This document shows positions 51,884 through 60,321 of a stretch of 64,000 bases of DNA, piece after piece. The notes beneath the pieces were generated by a model, which saw only the letters and a program-made list of their open reading frames with translations, did not search any database and was not told the origin of the DNA. Positions within the stretch are counted from its first letter, which is position 1; the number at the start of each line of letters is the position of its first letter. The stretch comes from Streptomyces asiaticus (lineage in GTDB: Bacteria > Actinomycetota > Actinomycetes > Streptomycetales > Streptomycetaceae), in assembly GCF_018138715.1 (NCBI RefSeq), contig NZ_JAGSHX010000006.1, forward strand, positions 3,534,001 to 3,598,000, read 5' to 3'. Both the position numbers and the translations under genes were made by a program.

Positions 51884-52582
51884 ATGACCACGATGATGAT
51901 CAGCAAGCCCTCACCGCTCACCCCCACCGGAACCGGCCATCCGGCCTACACCCAGTCGCTCCCCTGCACCGAGGAGTCCGTGCGCATCGCGCGGCTGTCC
52001 GTCGCCGCGACCCTGCGAGCCTGGGGACTGGAGGACCTGGTGGACGACGCCCGCTTGATCACCTCCGAGCTGGCCACCAACGCCATCCGGCACACCGCCC
52101 ACCGCATCCCCGACCCCGAGCAGCGCGGCTGCTTCCGCCTCAAGGTCGAACGCCCCAGCGACAACCTCGTGCGCATTTCCACGTTCGACCGGTCCCGCGC
52201 CGTCCCGCGCGTCGTCCAGGCGAGCGAGACCGCTGAGTCCGGGCGCGGCATGACCGTGGTGGAAGCCGTCTCCTGCCGGTGGGGCATCGATTCCAAGCCG
52301 TGGGGCAAAGGAGTCTGGGCGGAGTGCGCCACCCCGGACCGGCCCGCCCCGGGCCGCCCGTGGGGCCTGCGCCGACTCGGCCCGTACCCCACGGCGGGGG
52401 AGATGCCGTTCATCACCGTCACCATCGACCCGGACACCCAGACCGGCGTGTTCCGCGACCGTGCCGGCCTGGTGGTCGAGATGGGCAGGCACGGCACCAG
52501 CTCCGCCACCTCGACATCGACCGTGACGAACCTGGACTCGCGCAACGACGCGGGCTCCGACCAGGACTCCCAGCAGGACTGA
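51884..52582 (+). CDS. tgmA: HATPase domain fused in frame to an ATP-grasp RiPP (graspetide) precursor peptide
   Basis: 232 aa from ATG 51884 (AGAAGG eight bases upstream). Residues 1-147 are an RsbW/anti-sigma-kinase-like HATPase: N-box ARLITSELATNAIRHT, a G1-like FDRSRAV, and G2 ESGRGMTVVEAV, ending RWGIDSKPWGKGVWAEC where such proteins normally stop. From about 150 the sequence is a TgmA-type precursor: leader RPWGLRRLGPYP (158-169), ITVTIDPDTQTGVFRDRAG, and VVEMGRHGTSS (198 on), then a Ser/Thr- and Asp-rich core at 204-232 (SSATSTSTVTNLDSRNDAGS, ending QDSQQD). No ATG, GTG or TTG in frame occurs between 52262 and 52399, so the precursor cannot start separately. It is followed after 7 bp by tgmB. 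In clusters I know of, the precursor is a free gene of about 80 codons. Core residues are expected to be cross-linked by side-chain esters. Confidence 0.85.
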   Translation: MTTMMISKPSPLTPTGTGHPAYTQSLPCTEESVRIARLSVAATLRAWGLEDLVDDARLITSELATNAIRHTAHRIPDPEQRGCFRLKVERPSDNLVRISTFDRSRAVPRVVQASETAESGRGMTVVEAVSCRWGIDSKPWGKGVWAECATPDRPAPGRPWGLRRLGPYPTAGEMPFITVTIDPDTQTGVFRDRAGLVVEMGRHGTSSATSTSTVTNLDSRNDAGSDQDSQQD

Positions 52583-52589
52583 CAGCCCG

Positions 52590-53558
52590 ATGGCCGACAC
52601 CAAACCGGTCCTGGTGGTCACGGAACCGCTCGACATCACCGCCGACATGGTGATCACTCGCCTCAACGAGCGCGGCATTCCCGTGATCCGCTGCAACCCC
52701 GCAGACCTCCCGACCGGGGAGCTGACAATCTCGGCGCGGTTCGGCGGGCGCCCGGCCACCGCCCCGGTGGCCGGGCGGCTCCGTACCCCGTCGAGGGCCG
52801 CCGACCTGGAACACGTACGGGCGGTGTACTGGCGCCGCCCCGTCTGGCCCGCTTTCGAGCACCTGGACGCGGACGACGCGCGCTATGCCGCCGCGCAGGT
52901 CCGCCACGGAATCGCGGGCGTCCTCCACGCCCTCGACGGCCCGCTATGGGTCAACCACCCCGTCCGCAACGCGGCGGCCGACCACAAACCCACCCAACTC
53001 GCCACAGCCGTACGCCTCGGCCTCACCGTGCCCGCGACGCTGGTGACCAACGACCCCGGCGAGGCCCGCAGGTTCATCGCCGCGCACGGGCGAGTGATCA
53101 CCAAGACCCTGCGATGGACCCCGTACGAGCGAGACGGCATCGGCATGACGAGCTGGGCAGAGCCGGTCACCGCCGACGAGGTCGACGACAGCGTGTCCGT
53201 GGCACCGCACCTGTTCCAGGCCCGTGTGGACAAGGTGGCCGACCTTCGAGTGCTGGTCGTCGGGCGGCAGTCGTTCGCCGTCCGTATCGACTCCGGCCTG
53301 CTGGACTGGCGCAAGGACTACTCCGCCCTCTCGTACCGCGTGGTAGACCTGCCGGATCGGCTGGAAAAGGCGCTCCTCACCTGTCTCGACCACTTCGGCC
53401 TCCGCTCCGGGAGCTTTGACCTCGCCCTCGACCGCGACGGCGAACCCCACTGGCTCGAGCTGAACCCGAACGGCCAATGGGGGTGGCTGGAGGAGAGGAC
53501 CGGCCTGCCGATGGCCGCCGCCTTCGCCGACCTACTTCAAGGAGACACCTCCCGATGA
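52590..53558 (+). CDS. tgmB: ATP-grasp graspetide ligase
   Basis: 322 aa. A MvdD-like pre-ATP-grasp domain (KPVLVVTEPLDITADMVITRLNERGIPV) is followed by the ATP-grasp fold: nucleotide-binding RVITKTLRW, then DLRVLVVGRQSFAVRID, and the metal-binding end SFDLALDRDGEPHWLELNPNGQWGWLE. It activates Asp/Glu side chains of the precursor core as acyl phosphates and joins them to Ser/Thr hydroxyls, forming ester macrocycles. It is encoded 7 bp after the fusion precursor; its stop overlaps the tgmC start (ATGA). Confidence 0.93.
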   Translation: MADTKPVLVVTEPLDITADMVITRLNERGIPVIRCNPADLPTGELTISARFGGRPATAPVAGRLRTPSRAADLEHVRAVYWRRPVWPAFEHLDADDARYAAAQVRHGIAGVLHALDGPLWVNHPVRNAAADHKPTQLATAVRLGLTVPATLVTNDPGEARRFIAAHGRVITKTLRWTPYERDGIGMTSWAEPVTADEVDDSVSVAPHLFQARVDKVADLRVLVVGRQSFAVRIDSGLLDWRKDYSALSYRVVDLPDRLEKALLTCLDHFGLRSGSFDLALDRDGEPHWLELNPNGQWGWLEERTGLPMAAAFADLLQGDTSR

Positions 53559-54730
53559 CCCCCGACACCGCACCGGAGCGGCGCGCCCTCGCCGACCGGC
53601 TCCAGGAGGCAGAAGTCCTCGCCCATCCGAAGTGGCGCGCGGCGGTCGAGGCCGTACCCCGTGAGCTGTTCCTCCGGCCCGGCGTGTTCCTGCCCGCCGA
53701 CGATGGGCACTGGCGGCCCGCCACCGCACTCGGCACCGACCCGAAGGAATGGTCCGAGATCGCCTACCGCGACGAGTCCCTGGTGACACAACTGGACGGG
53801 CACCTCACCGCCGACCAGGCCACCGAACCCGTTCCCGGCGTGCCCACGTCGTCGTCCACCACGCCCGTCACCGTCGTCGGCATGATCGAGGCCCTGGACA
53901 TCGAGGACGGTGACACCGCGCTGGAGATCGGCACCGGTACCGGCTACTCCACCGCCCTGATGTGCCACCGGCTCGGAGAGGACAACGTCACCACGATCGA
54001 AGTGGACCCGGGTGTGGCCACCCGTGCGGATGCCGCCCTGGAGGCCGCCGGATACTCCACATGGACCGTGACCGGCGACGGGCTATTCGGCCACCCCCGC
54101 CGCGCCCCCTACGACCGCGTCATCGCCACGTGTGCGGTACGCCGCATCCCCCACACCTGGGTACGCCAGACCAGGCCGGGCGGCACCATCCTCACCACCC
54201 TCGCGCCCGGCTCCTGGGCATACGGCACCGGCCTCGCCAAGGTCACCGTGAACGACGACGGCACGGCCGAGGGGCGGATCATCGGGGAGTCGTCGTTCAT
54301 GCAGGCCCGTTCCCAGGCCGTCGAACCACTCGCCGGGGACCTCTCGGCCCGCACCTCCTACGCCGACAGCGAGCGCAAGGCGAAGGTGCCACTGACGCTG
54401 CTGGAGGAGTGGATGCCCGCCTTCCTCGCCCAGCTCGCCGCGCCCGGCGCCCAGCTCGTACGCGCCACCGGCGGCGATGGTGCCTCACAACGCTACGTGT
54501 TCGACGCCGACCGCGAATCCTTCGCCGCGTTCACCGAGAACTGCTCCGGCTGGACCGTCCGGCAAGGCGGTCCGGTGGCGCTGTGGGACGACATCGAGCG
54601 GACGCTCCTCGCCTGGCAGGACGCCGAACGTCCCGACATCAGCACCGTGCGGCTCCGCGTCACCCCCCGCTCGCATACGTACTGGATCGGCGACCGGCCC
54701 GCACTGCGCTGGGAACACCGGCTCGGCTGA
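53555..54730 (+). CDS. tgmC: PIMT-like methyltransferase of the ATP-grasp peptide maturase system
   Basis: 391 aa. An N-terminal protein-L-isoaspartate-O-methyltransferase-like domain (HPKWRAAVEAVPRELFLRP, SSSTTPVTVVGMIEALDIE, and the SAM site TALEIGTGTGYSTALM) is followed by a roughly 180-residue C-terminal extension characteristic of TgmC. Relatives methylate an Asp of the cyclised peptide, which then collapses to aspartimide (fuscimiditide and related peptides). Core Asp-Ala-Gly or Asn-Asp sites are candidates. It is the last gene of the operon and ends at a strong terminator. Confidence 0.92.
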   Translation: MTPDTAPERRALADRLQEAEVLAHPKWRAAVEAVPRELFLRPGVFLPADDGHWRPATALGTDPKEWSEIAYRDESLVTQLDGHLTADQATEPVPGVPTSSSTTPVTVVGMIEALDIEDGDTALEIGTGTGYSTALMCHRLGEDNVTTIEVDPGVATRADAALEAAGYSTWTVTGDGLFGHPRRAPYDRVIATCAVRRIPHTWVRQTRPGGTILTTLAPGSWAYGTGLAKVTVNDDGTAEGRIIGESSFMQARSQAVEPLAGDLSARTSYADSERKAKVPLTLLEEWMPAFLAQLAAPGAQLVRATGGDGASQRYVFDADRESFAAFTENCSGWTVRQGGPVALWDDIERTLLAWQDAERPDISTVRLRVTPRSHTYWIGDRPALRWEHRLG

Positions 54731-54773
54731 GCACCGATGAGCGCCGCGACACGGCCGAGCGCCGGAACGCGGC

Positions 54774-54804
54774 GAAGGGCCCCGCCGTGGTGGCGGGGCC
54801 CTTC
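54774..54804. terminator. Bidirectional terminator between tgmC and ssrA
   Basis: A perfect 13-bp stem GAAGGGCCCCGCC / GGCGGGGCCCTTC with a 5-nt loop, followed by GTCGT. It lies 43 bp after the tgmC stop and 18 bp past the ssrA 3' end. Confidence 0.9.
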
Positions 54805-54821
54805 GTCGTAGATGGGATGAG

Positions 54822-55188
54822 TGGAGATGGCGGGAATCGAACCCGCGTCCAACGGTGCGGAATCAGGGCTTCTCCGAGCGCAGTCCGCTGTGATTTTCTC
54901 GGCCCCGGAGATCACGCGGACAAGTCTCCGACGGGCTCAGTCACTGTTTGATTTCCCACTACACCCCGTGACCGGGTCTAGTGGTTTAGTTCCCTAGTCG
55001 ATGCCAGGATCCGGGTCGGGAACAGCCCCGGGCTGACACTTCGCAAGTCGCTACTTAGGCAGCGAGGGCGAAGGAATCGCGCTTGGTGTTGGCGATTATT
55101 GGTTGCGACATATGGTTAACGAGATCATTGCCGCTTCCTCGGCTCGCTTCCCCTGCTTCGACAGCCGCTGTCGAAACCGATCATCCCC
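54822..55188 (-). ncRNA. ssrA: Transfer-messenger RNA
   Basis: About 367 nt. The 5' end GGGGATG (55188 downward) pairs with the 3' end CATCTCC-A, forming the tRNA-like acceptor; the T arm GGGTTCGATTCCC is next to it and CCA is not encoded. The tag frame (55055-55093, minus strand) reads ANTKRDSFALAA and TAA. The typical actinobacterial end FALAA is present, while the S. coelicolor tag is longer as I remember it. It rescues stalled ribosomes together with SmpB, encoded just upstream. Confidence 0.96.
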
Positions 55189-55321
55189 ATGTTGCCCACT
55201 ATTGAATTAGGTACTGCTCAAAGGTGGTGCCACGCCCTGGAGGGGCGCAGGGCCATCATAGGTGAACAACGCGCGACAAGGCCACATCATTCCCGCCGAC
55301 CGTGGTACGCCTTCCGGCTGG

Positions 55322-55801
55322 TCAGGCGCGCTGGCGGCGGCGGGCCGCCGAGATCGCCCGCTCGGCCTCGCGGCGGTCCTGCTTCTCGCGGAGGGTCTGG
55401 CGCTTGTCGTACTCCTTCTTGCCCTTGGCCAGCGCGACCTCGACCTTGGCCCGGCCGTCCTTGAAGTACAGGGCCAGCGGCACCAGGGTGTGGCCCGTCT
55501 CCTGGGTCTTGCCGATCAGCTTGTCGATCTCCGCCCGGTGCAGCAGCAGCTTGCGCCGGCGGCGTGCCGAGTGGTTGGTCCAGGTGCCCTGGCTGTACTC
55601 GGGGATGTGCACGTTGTGCAGCCACGCCTCGCCGCCGTCGAGCTGGGCGAAGCCGTCCGCGAGCGAGGCCCGCCCCTGGCGCAGCGACTTCACCTCGGTC
55701 CCGGTCAGCACCAGACCGCACTCGTAGGTGTCCAGGATGTGATAGTCGTGCCGCGCCTTCTTGTTCTGCGCGATCAGCTTGCGACCCGTCTCTTTAGCCA
55801 T
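55322..55801 (-). CDS. smpB: SsrA-binding protein
   Basis: 159 aa. An OB-fold protein that carries tmRNA into stalled ribosomes: [20 protein letters not shown] at the start, [40 protein letters not shown], and a basic C-terminal tail ([21 protein letters not shown]) that becomes helical in the mRNA channel. It lies directly upstream of ssrA in the same direction. The 130 bp between them include a less GC-rich patch (CCTAATTCAATAG on the minus strand) that may be the ssrA promoter. Confidence 0.97.
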   Translation of the reverse strand: MAKETGRKLIAQNKKARHDYHILDTYECGLVLTGTEVKSLRQGRASLADGFAQLDGGEAWLHNVHIPEYSQGTWTNHSARRRRKLLLHRAEIDKLIGKTQETGHTLVPLALYFKDGRAKVEVALAKGKKEYDKRQTLREKQDRREAERAISAARRRQRA

Positions 55802-55819
55802 GGTCAGGCCATTCTCGCA

Positions 55820-57031
55820 CTAGGACCCGCCCCCGAGGCCACTCAATACCGTGCGCGCCCGCGCCTCCGCGGACGGGCCGTCGTCGCCACTGACCGTGAG
55901 GTCCGGGTCGATGCCCTCGCCGTCGACGTTACGCCCGGCGGGGGTCCGGTAGTGGCCGACGGTGAGCTCGGCGACCGAGCCGTCGGGGAGTTCGCTGGGC
56001 ATCTGGACCGAGCCCTTGCCGAAGGTCCGGGAGCCCACGACCACGGCGCGGCCGCGGTCCTGGAGGGCGCCGGTGAGCAGCTCGGCGGCGCTCATGGTGC
56101 CGCCGTCGACCAGCACCACCAGCGGGGTGTCGGTGTCACCGCCCGATCGCGCGTCGAGGACTCGCTGGTCACCGCGGACGTCATAGGTGGCGACCAGGCC
56201 ACCGTCGAGGAAGGAGGAGGCGGCGGTGACGGCCTCGGAGACCAGCCCGCCGGAGTTGCCCCGCAGATCGAGCAGTATGCCGTCGCCCCGGGGGATGGAG
56301 CGCACCGCGCGCCGGATGCGCTCTCCGGTGCCCTTGGTGAACGAGTCGACCTTGATCCGGACGGTGCCGGGTCTGTGGTCGTCGTAGCCGCTGAGCCGGT
56401 CGACGGTCACCGGGTCCGTGGTCAGCCGGGCCCGGCGGAGCTCCTGCGTCCATTCGTGGCCGTCGCGCCGCAGCCCGAGCTCCACCCGGGTGCCCGGGGA
56501 GCCGTCGGCGGGGCCGCGCAGCAGGGCCACGACCTCGGTGACGGGCCGCCCGGTCACGGTCTTGTGGTCGACCGTGCGCAGTCGGTCACCGGCCCGGATC
56601 CCGGCCTTCTGGGCAGGGCTGCCGGGCTCCACGCGCTCCACCGCGATCCGCCCCTGGACGTCCCGGCGGGCGGAGATCCCGACGCCGACGTAAGCGCCGT
56701 CGAGGGTCTGGCGGTAGCCCTCGTACTCACGGGCGCTGTAGACCGCGCCCCACCGGTCTCCGCTGCGGCTCACCACCTCGCGAGCGGCCTTGGAACCGGA
56801 CTTCCCGTCCTCCTGGGCCGCGGCCGCGGCCGCCTTGACCTGGTCGCTCTCGACCGCGCCGACGTAGGCGCGGGCCGGTATCCGGGCGGCTTGGGGGTCC
56901 CGGCGCGATCCGGGCTCGGCGCCCCAGGAACCGACGGCCGCCCCGGTGGCGAGCACGCTGGCGAAGACCAATGTCAGGGCGGCCCCGCGGCGAATGCGGC
57001 GGGGATGGACGAACAAACACGGGCCCGACAT
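55820..57031 (-). CDS. S41-family C-terminal processing peptidase
   Basis: 403 aa. A signal sequence/anchor (about 14-38) is followed by a PDZ domain (DGAYVGVGISARRDVQGRIAVERVEPGSPAQKAGIRAGDRL) and the S41 core: LDLRGNSGGLVSEAV, the catalytic Ser in DGGTMSAAELLTGAL and the Lys in GSRTFGKGSVQ. It cleaves proteins near their C-termini outside the membrane. It lies between smpB and ftsX; the 18-bp gap to smpB suggests co-transcription with smpB. Confidence 0.94.
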   Translation of the reverse strand: MSGPCLFVHPRRIRRGAALTLVFASVLATGAAVGSWGAEPGSRRDPQAARIPARAYVGAVESDQVKAAAAAAQEDGKSGSKAAREVVSRSGDRWGAVYSAREYEGYRQTLDGAYVGVGISARRDVQGRIAVERVEPGSPAQKAGIRAGDRLRTVDHKTVTGRPVTEVVALLRGPADGSPGTRVELGLRRDGHEWTQELRRARLTTDPVTVDRLSGYDDHRPGTVRIKVDSFTKGTGERIRRAVRSIPRGDGILLDLRGNSGGLVSEAVTAASSFLDGGLVATYDVRGDQRVLDARSGGDTDTPLVVLVDGGTMSAAELLTGALQDRGRAVVVGSRTFGKGSVQMPSELPDGSVAELTVGHYRTPAGRNVDGEGIDPDLTVSGDDGPSAEARARTVLSGLGGGS

Positions 57032-57099
57032 GCCGGTGAGTGTAGGGCACCAACAGGCGCCGTACCGGGGGTTGTCCGGTACGGCGCCCTAGGCGAATG

Positions 57100-58011
57100 T
57101 CACACCTTGAGGTACTTGCGGAGCGCGACGAACGCCGCGAGAGCGGGCATGAGCAGGCCAATCGCGAGCACCAGCGGCAGCTTCGCCAGCACCGCGTCCC
57201 AGCCGATGAAGTTGATCACATCGATCTTGTCCACCAGCCAGTTGTTGACCAGGAAGTACTGCCCGCTCACCAGCAGTACACAGGCGAAACCGGCGCCCAG
57301 CAGCCCCGCGATGGCGGCCTCCATGATGAACGGCATCTGGATATAGAAGCTGGACGCGCCGACCAATCGCATGATGCCGGTCTCCCGGCGGCGGCTGAAC
57401 GCCGACACCCGCACCGTGTTGACGATCAGCATCAGCGCGACGATCAGCATCAGCGTCATCACGCCGAGCGCCGCGAAGTTCATGCCGTTGAGCAGGTTGA
57501 ACAGATCGCCGACCAGCTTCTTCTGATCCTGGACCTCCTGCACCCCGGGGCGGGCGGCGAAGGCCGTGGAGATGACGTCGAAGCGTTCGGGGTCCTTCAG
57601 CTTGATGCGGAAGGACTCCTGCATCTGGTCCGGGGTCAGCGAGGCGGCCAGCGGCGAGTCGCCGAACTGCTCCTTGTAGTGCTTGTACGCCTCCTCACTG
57701 GTCTCGAACTGCACCGACTCGACGATGTTCATCCGCTTGAGCTCGGACGCGATCTCCTGCTTCTGCGCCTCGGTGACCGCACCCTTGGTGCAGTTGGCCG
57801 CGGTCTCCTTGTCGTTCTTGTTGCAGAGGAAGATCGAGACGTTGACCTTGTCGTACCAGTAGCCCTTCATCGTGCTCACCTGCTCGCGCATGAGCAGGGA
57901 CCCGCCGAACAGGGCGAGCGAGAGGGCCACGGAGACGATGACCGCGAAGGTCATCGTGAGATTGCGGCGGAGACCGACGCCGATCTCCGACAGGACGAAC
58001 TGGGCGCGCAT
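57100..58011 (-). CDS. ftsX: Cell-division permease-like protein FtsX
   Basis: 303 aa. An N-terminal helix (about 20-42) and extracellular domain, then three C-terminal helices with the FtsX signature (TVRVSAFSRRRETGIMRLVGAS). AAAGGACGCC precedes the ATG. With FtsE it forms an ABC-type complex that activates peptidoglycan hydrolases during division or sporulation. Its partner gene ends 9 bp upstream. Confidence 0.97.
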   Translation of the reverse strand: MRAQFVLSEIGVGLRRNLTMTFAVIVSVALSLALFGGSLLMREQVSTMKGYWYDKVNVSIFLCNKNDKETAANCTKGAVTEAQKQEIASELKRMNIVESVQFETSEEAYKHYKEQFGDSPLAASLTPDQMQESFRIKLKDPERFDVISTAFAARPGVQEVQDQKKLVGDLFNLLNGMNFAALGVMTLMLIVALMLIVNTVRVSAFSRRRETGIMRLVGASSFYIQMPFIMEAAIAGLLGAGFACVLLVSGQYFLVNNWLVDKIDVINFIGWDAVLAKLPLVLAIGLLMPALAAFVALRKYLKV

Positions 58012-58020
58012 GGCGTCCTT

Positions 58021-58710
58021 TCAGTGCTGGTAGCCGTAAACGCCGCGGGACTGGTCGCGGACGAGGCGGCCCTTCTCAAGTTCGATCACGCGCTTGCGCA
58101 TCTGGTCCACGATCTGCTGGTCGTGCGTGGCCATGACGACCGTGGTGCCGGTCCGGTTGATCCGGTCCAGCAGCTTCATGATGCCGACGGAGGTCTGGGG
58201 GTCCAGGTTTCCCGTCGGCTCGTCGGCGATCAGCAGCATCGGACGGTTGACGAACGCGCGGGCGATGGCCACCCGCTGCTGTTCACCACCGGAGAGCTCA
58301 CCGGGCATACGGTCGTCTTTACCGCCCAGACCCACGAGGTCGAGCACCTCGGGAACGGTTTTCCGAATGGCGCCGCGCGGCTTGCCGATCACCTCGAGCG
58401 CGAAGGCGACATTCTCGCCGACCGTCTTGTTGGGGAGCAGCCGGAAATCCTGGAAGACGGTCCCCAACTGGCGGCGCATCTGCGGCACCTTCCAGTTGGA
58501 CAGCCGCGCGAGATCCTTCCCCAGCACATGGACCGCGCCATGGCTGGCGCGCTCCTCGCGGAGCAACAGCCGGAGGAAAGTGGATTTTCCCGACCCCGAG
58601 GAGCCCACCAGGAAGACGAACTCGCCCTTCTCGATCTCGAGCGAGACATCCCGAAGTGCGGGACGGGTCTGCTTGGGGTAAGTCTTGGATACGTTGTCGA
58701 ATCGGATCAC
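58021..58710 (-). CDS. ftsE: Cell-division ATP-binding protein FtsE
   Basis: 229 aa from GTG 58710. The ABC ATPase motifs are all present: Walker [17 protein letters not shown]-loop VFQDFRLL, signature [14 protein letters not shown], Walker [13 protein letters not shown] and the H-loop MATHDQQIV. The ending [13 protein letters not shown] is typical of actinobacterial FtsE. The 327 bp between its start and the next gene hold no other gene; they include GTCAAACGGTTGAC-type sequence (58850-58863) that may be promoter elements for either side. Confidence 0.97.
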   Translation of the reverse strand: MIRFDNVSKTYPKQTRPALRDVSLEIEKGEFVFLVGSSGSGKSTFLRLLLREERASHGAVHVLGKDLARLSNWKVPQMRRQLGTVFQDFRLLPNKTVGENVAFALEVIGKPRGAIRKTVPEVLDLVGLGGKDDRMPGELSGGEQQRVAIARAFVNRPMLLIADEPTGNLDPQTSVGIMKLLDRINRTGTTVVMATHDQQIVDQMRKRVIELEKGRLVRDQSRGVYGYQH

Positions 58711-59037
58711 TGATGCACCACGGTCGACCTGGGTAGCGGTACGGGCTGCCGGAGCGGCTCCCGTCGGTGAGCGTGACCATACGCGAAGCGCGCATGGGCG
58801 CGCAGTCCGCCGTCCGGCGTGGGTGGGTTTCTTCACTGCACTATTGGGGTCAAACGGTTGACAAACCGCCTGTCGGCGCGGCTGAAACGGCCACGAAACC
58901 GGTACGGATGCGGCACGGAATCGTGCGGGGCGCGCCGAACCGCACGGAAGCTGGCACAGTGGAAGGGGAACCAACCCATTTCCCTGAGCGTTGGCCCCGT
59001 GTCTACTGCGGCACCGCCGCGCGGGAGGAGAAAGCGC

Positions 59038-59232
59038 ATGACGTACGACAGGCTCGTCTGCGCCAACTGCGCGAGCCCCGTCAGTGAGGGCCGCTGCCCG
59101 GTCTGCCGGGCCAGTAGGGAGCGCCTCCAGCAGGAGGGCATGTTCGGCGGGCTGACCCCGGCCGCGCTGATAGCGCTGCTGGTGGCGCTCATCGCGGTGG
59201 CCGTGCTCGCGCATGAGATGGCGACGGCGTAG
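59038..59232 (+). CDS. Small membrane protein with zinc-ribbon motif
   Basis: 64 aa. N-terminal CANC and CPVC pairs ([18 protein letters not shown]) can form a zinc ribbon; a C-terminal hydrophobic helix ([20 protein letters not shown]) anchors it. GGAGGAG lies upstream of the ATG. I recognise the arrangement as conserved beside ftsE in Streptomyces, but the function is unknown. It is followed by a very strong terminator. Confidence 0.85.
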   Translation: MTYDRLVCANCASPVSEGRCPVCRASRERLQQEGMFGGLTPAALIALLVALIAVAVLAHEMATA

Positions 59233-59299
59233 CGGAGCGTTACGAGGCGATACGCCGGATAGGGCGCCCCTGAACGCAACCGGGGCCCGATAAACGCAC

Positions 59300-59335
59300 A
59301 AGGGGCCCGGAGCGCCGCAGCGCTCCGGGCCCCTT
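59300..59335. terminator. 16-bp-stem bidirectional terminator
   Basis: Arms 59300-59315 (AAGGGGCCCGGAGCGC) and 59320-59335 are exact reverse complements with the tetraloop CGCA. It lies between convergent genes. Confidence 0.93.
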
Positions 59336-59355
59336 ACCGTGCGTGAGGCGCGCGA

Positions 59356-60027
59356 TCAGGCCACGTTGTTGCGGTTCACCAGACGCGGCACAAAGCGGAA
59401 GCCAATACCGCCGGCGATCATCGTCGCGGCGCCGACCAGCAGGAACGTGGTCTCGGAGGCACCGGTCTCGGCCAGCTGCTCCTTGGCCTTGCCCTGCTCC
59501 ACCGGCTTGGAGCCGACATTGTCGGTGCCGGTGTTGTCGTCGCAGTTGGTGCTGTCGAGGTCCACCGTGCAGGTGCTGTCGTCGCCACCGCCACCGCCGG
59601 TGCCACCCTGGCCGGGCGTGCTCGGCTGAGCGGTCGGGCCGTCGGTGGGCTCGCCGCTCGGCGGCTGAGTCGGCTCGCCGGTCGGCGGCTTGGTGGGCTC
59701 ACCGGTCGGCGGCTTGGTGGGCTCGTTCGTCGGCGGCTTGGTCGGGTCACCCGTCGGCGGCTGAGTCGGCGGGGTCGGCTCGGTCGTCCCGGTCGGAATC
59801 CCGGTCGGATCGTCGGTCGGCGTCGGGCCATCGGTCGGGTCGTCCTTGCCGATGCCGACGCCGACGTCCAGACCCTTCTCGTCCGCGTTCGCGGAAACGT
59901 TCACGCCACCGATACCGACATCAACACCAACGGCCGATGCGGCGCCGGCGGCGGTGAGCGACGCACCGGCGGCGATCACCGCACCGGCAGCTATTCGCGC
60001 CACGCGCAGCCGCGTCTTCTTCGTCAT
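59356..60027 (-). CDS. LAETG-anchored surface protein with Pro/Thr repeat stalk
   Basis: 223 aa from ATG 60027. It has a signal peptide (RVARIAAGAVIAAGASLTAAGAASA), a short Gly/Val-rich segment (VGVDVGIGGVNVSAN), a stalk of PTKPPTGEPT repeats (about 90-135), a Cys-containing acidic segment (DDSTCTVDLDSTNCDDN), and a C-terminal sorting signal: L185-A-E-T-G, a hydrophobic helix (FLLVGAATMIAGGIGF) and a basic tail. LAxTG is the motif of Streptomyces class E sortases, which also anchor long chaplins. Ligand and function are unknown. It is monocistronic. Confidence 0.9.
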   Translation of the reverse strand: MTKKTRLRVARIAAGAVIAAGASLTAAGAASAVGVDVGIGGVNVSANADEKGLDVGVGIGKDDPTDGPTPTDDPTGIPTGTTEPTPPTQPPTGDPTKPPTNEPTKPPTGEPTKPPTGEPTQPPSGEPTDGPTAQPSTPGQGGTGGGGGDDSTCTVDLDSTNCDDNTGTDNVGSKPVEQGKAKEQLAETGASETTFLLVGAATMIAGGIGFRFVPRLVNRNNVA

Positions 60028-60321
60028 CTGCCTGCTACCCCCAGTAGCTGTACTCGTCAATGGAGCAGCTATGCACGGGGCAGCGGCTCGGGGTGTCTCC
60101 GTGTCCGCGGGCCCCTATCCCTCCGAGGCGGTCCGCCGGCCCCCGTGCAACACGCGCCCCAGTCATACGCATGCCGCGCGTCAGCCTTCCCAGTTTTCAA
60201 ACCACCGTCAAGGCCATTGCACGCGAGATGTCCGCTATGGAAGTGCTTGCCGGATGCATGGGTACAGGACTGTGACCAAAAACGCGGTGGGCGCGGCCCG
60301 TTGGGGGGCCGAGCGGGAAGG

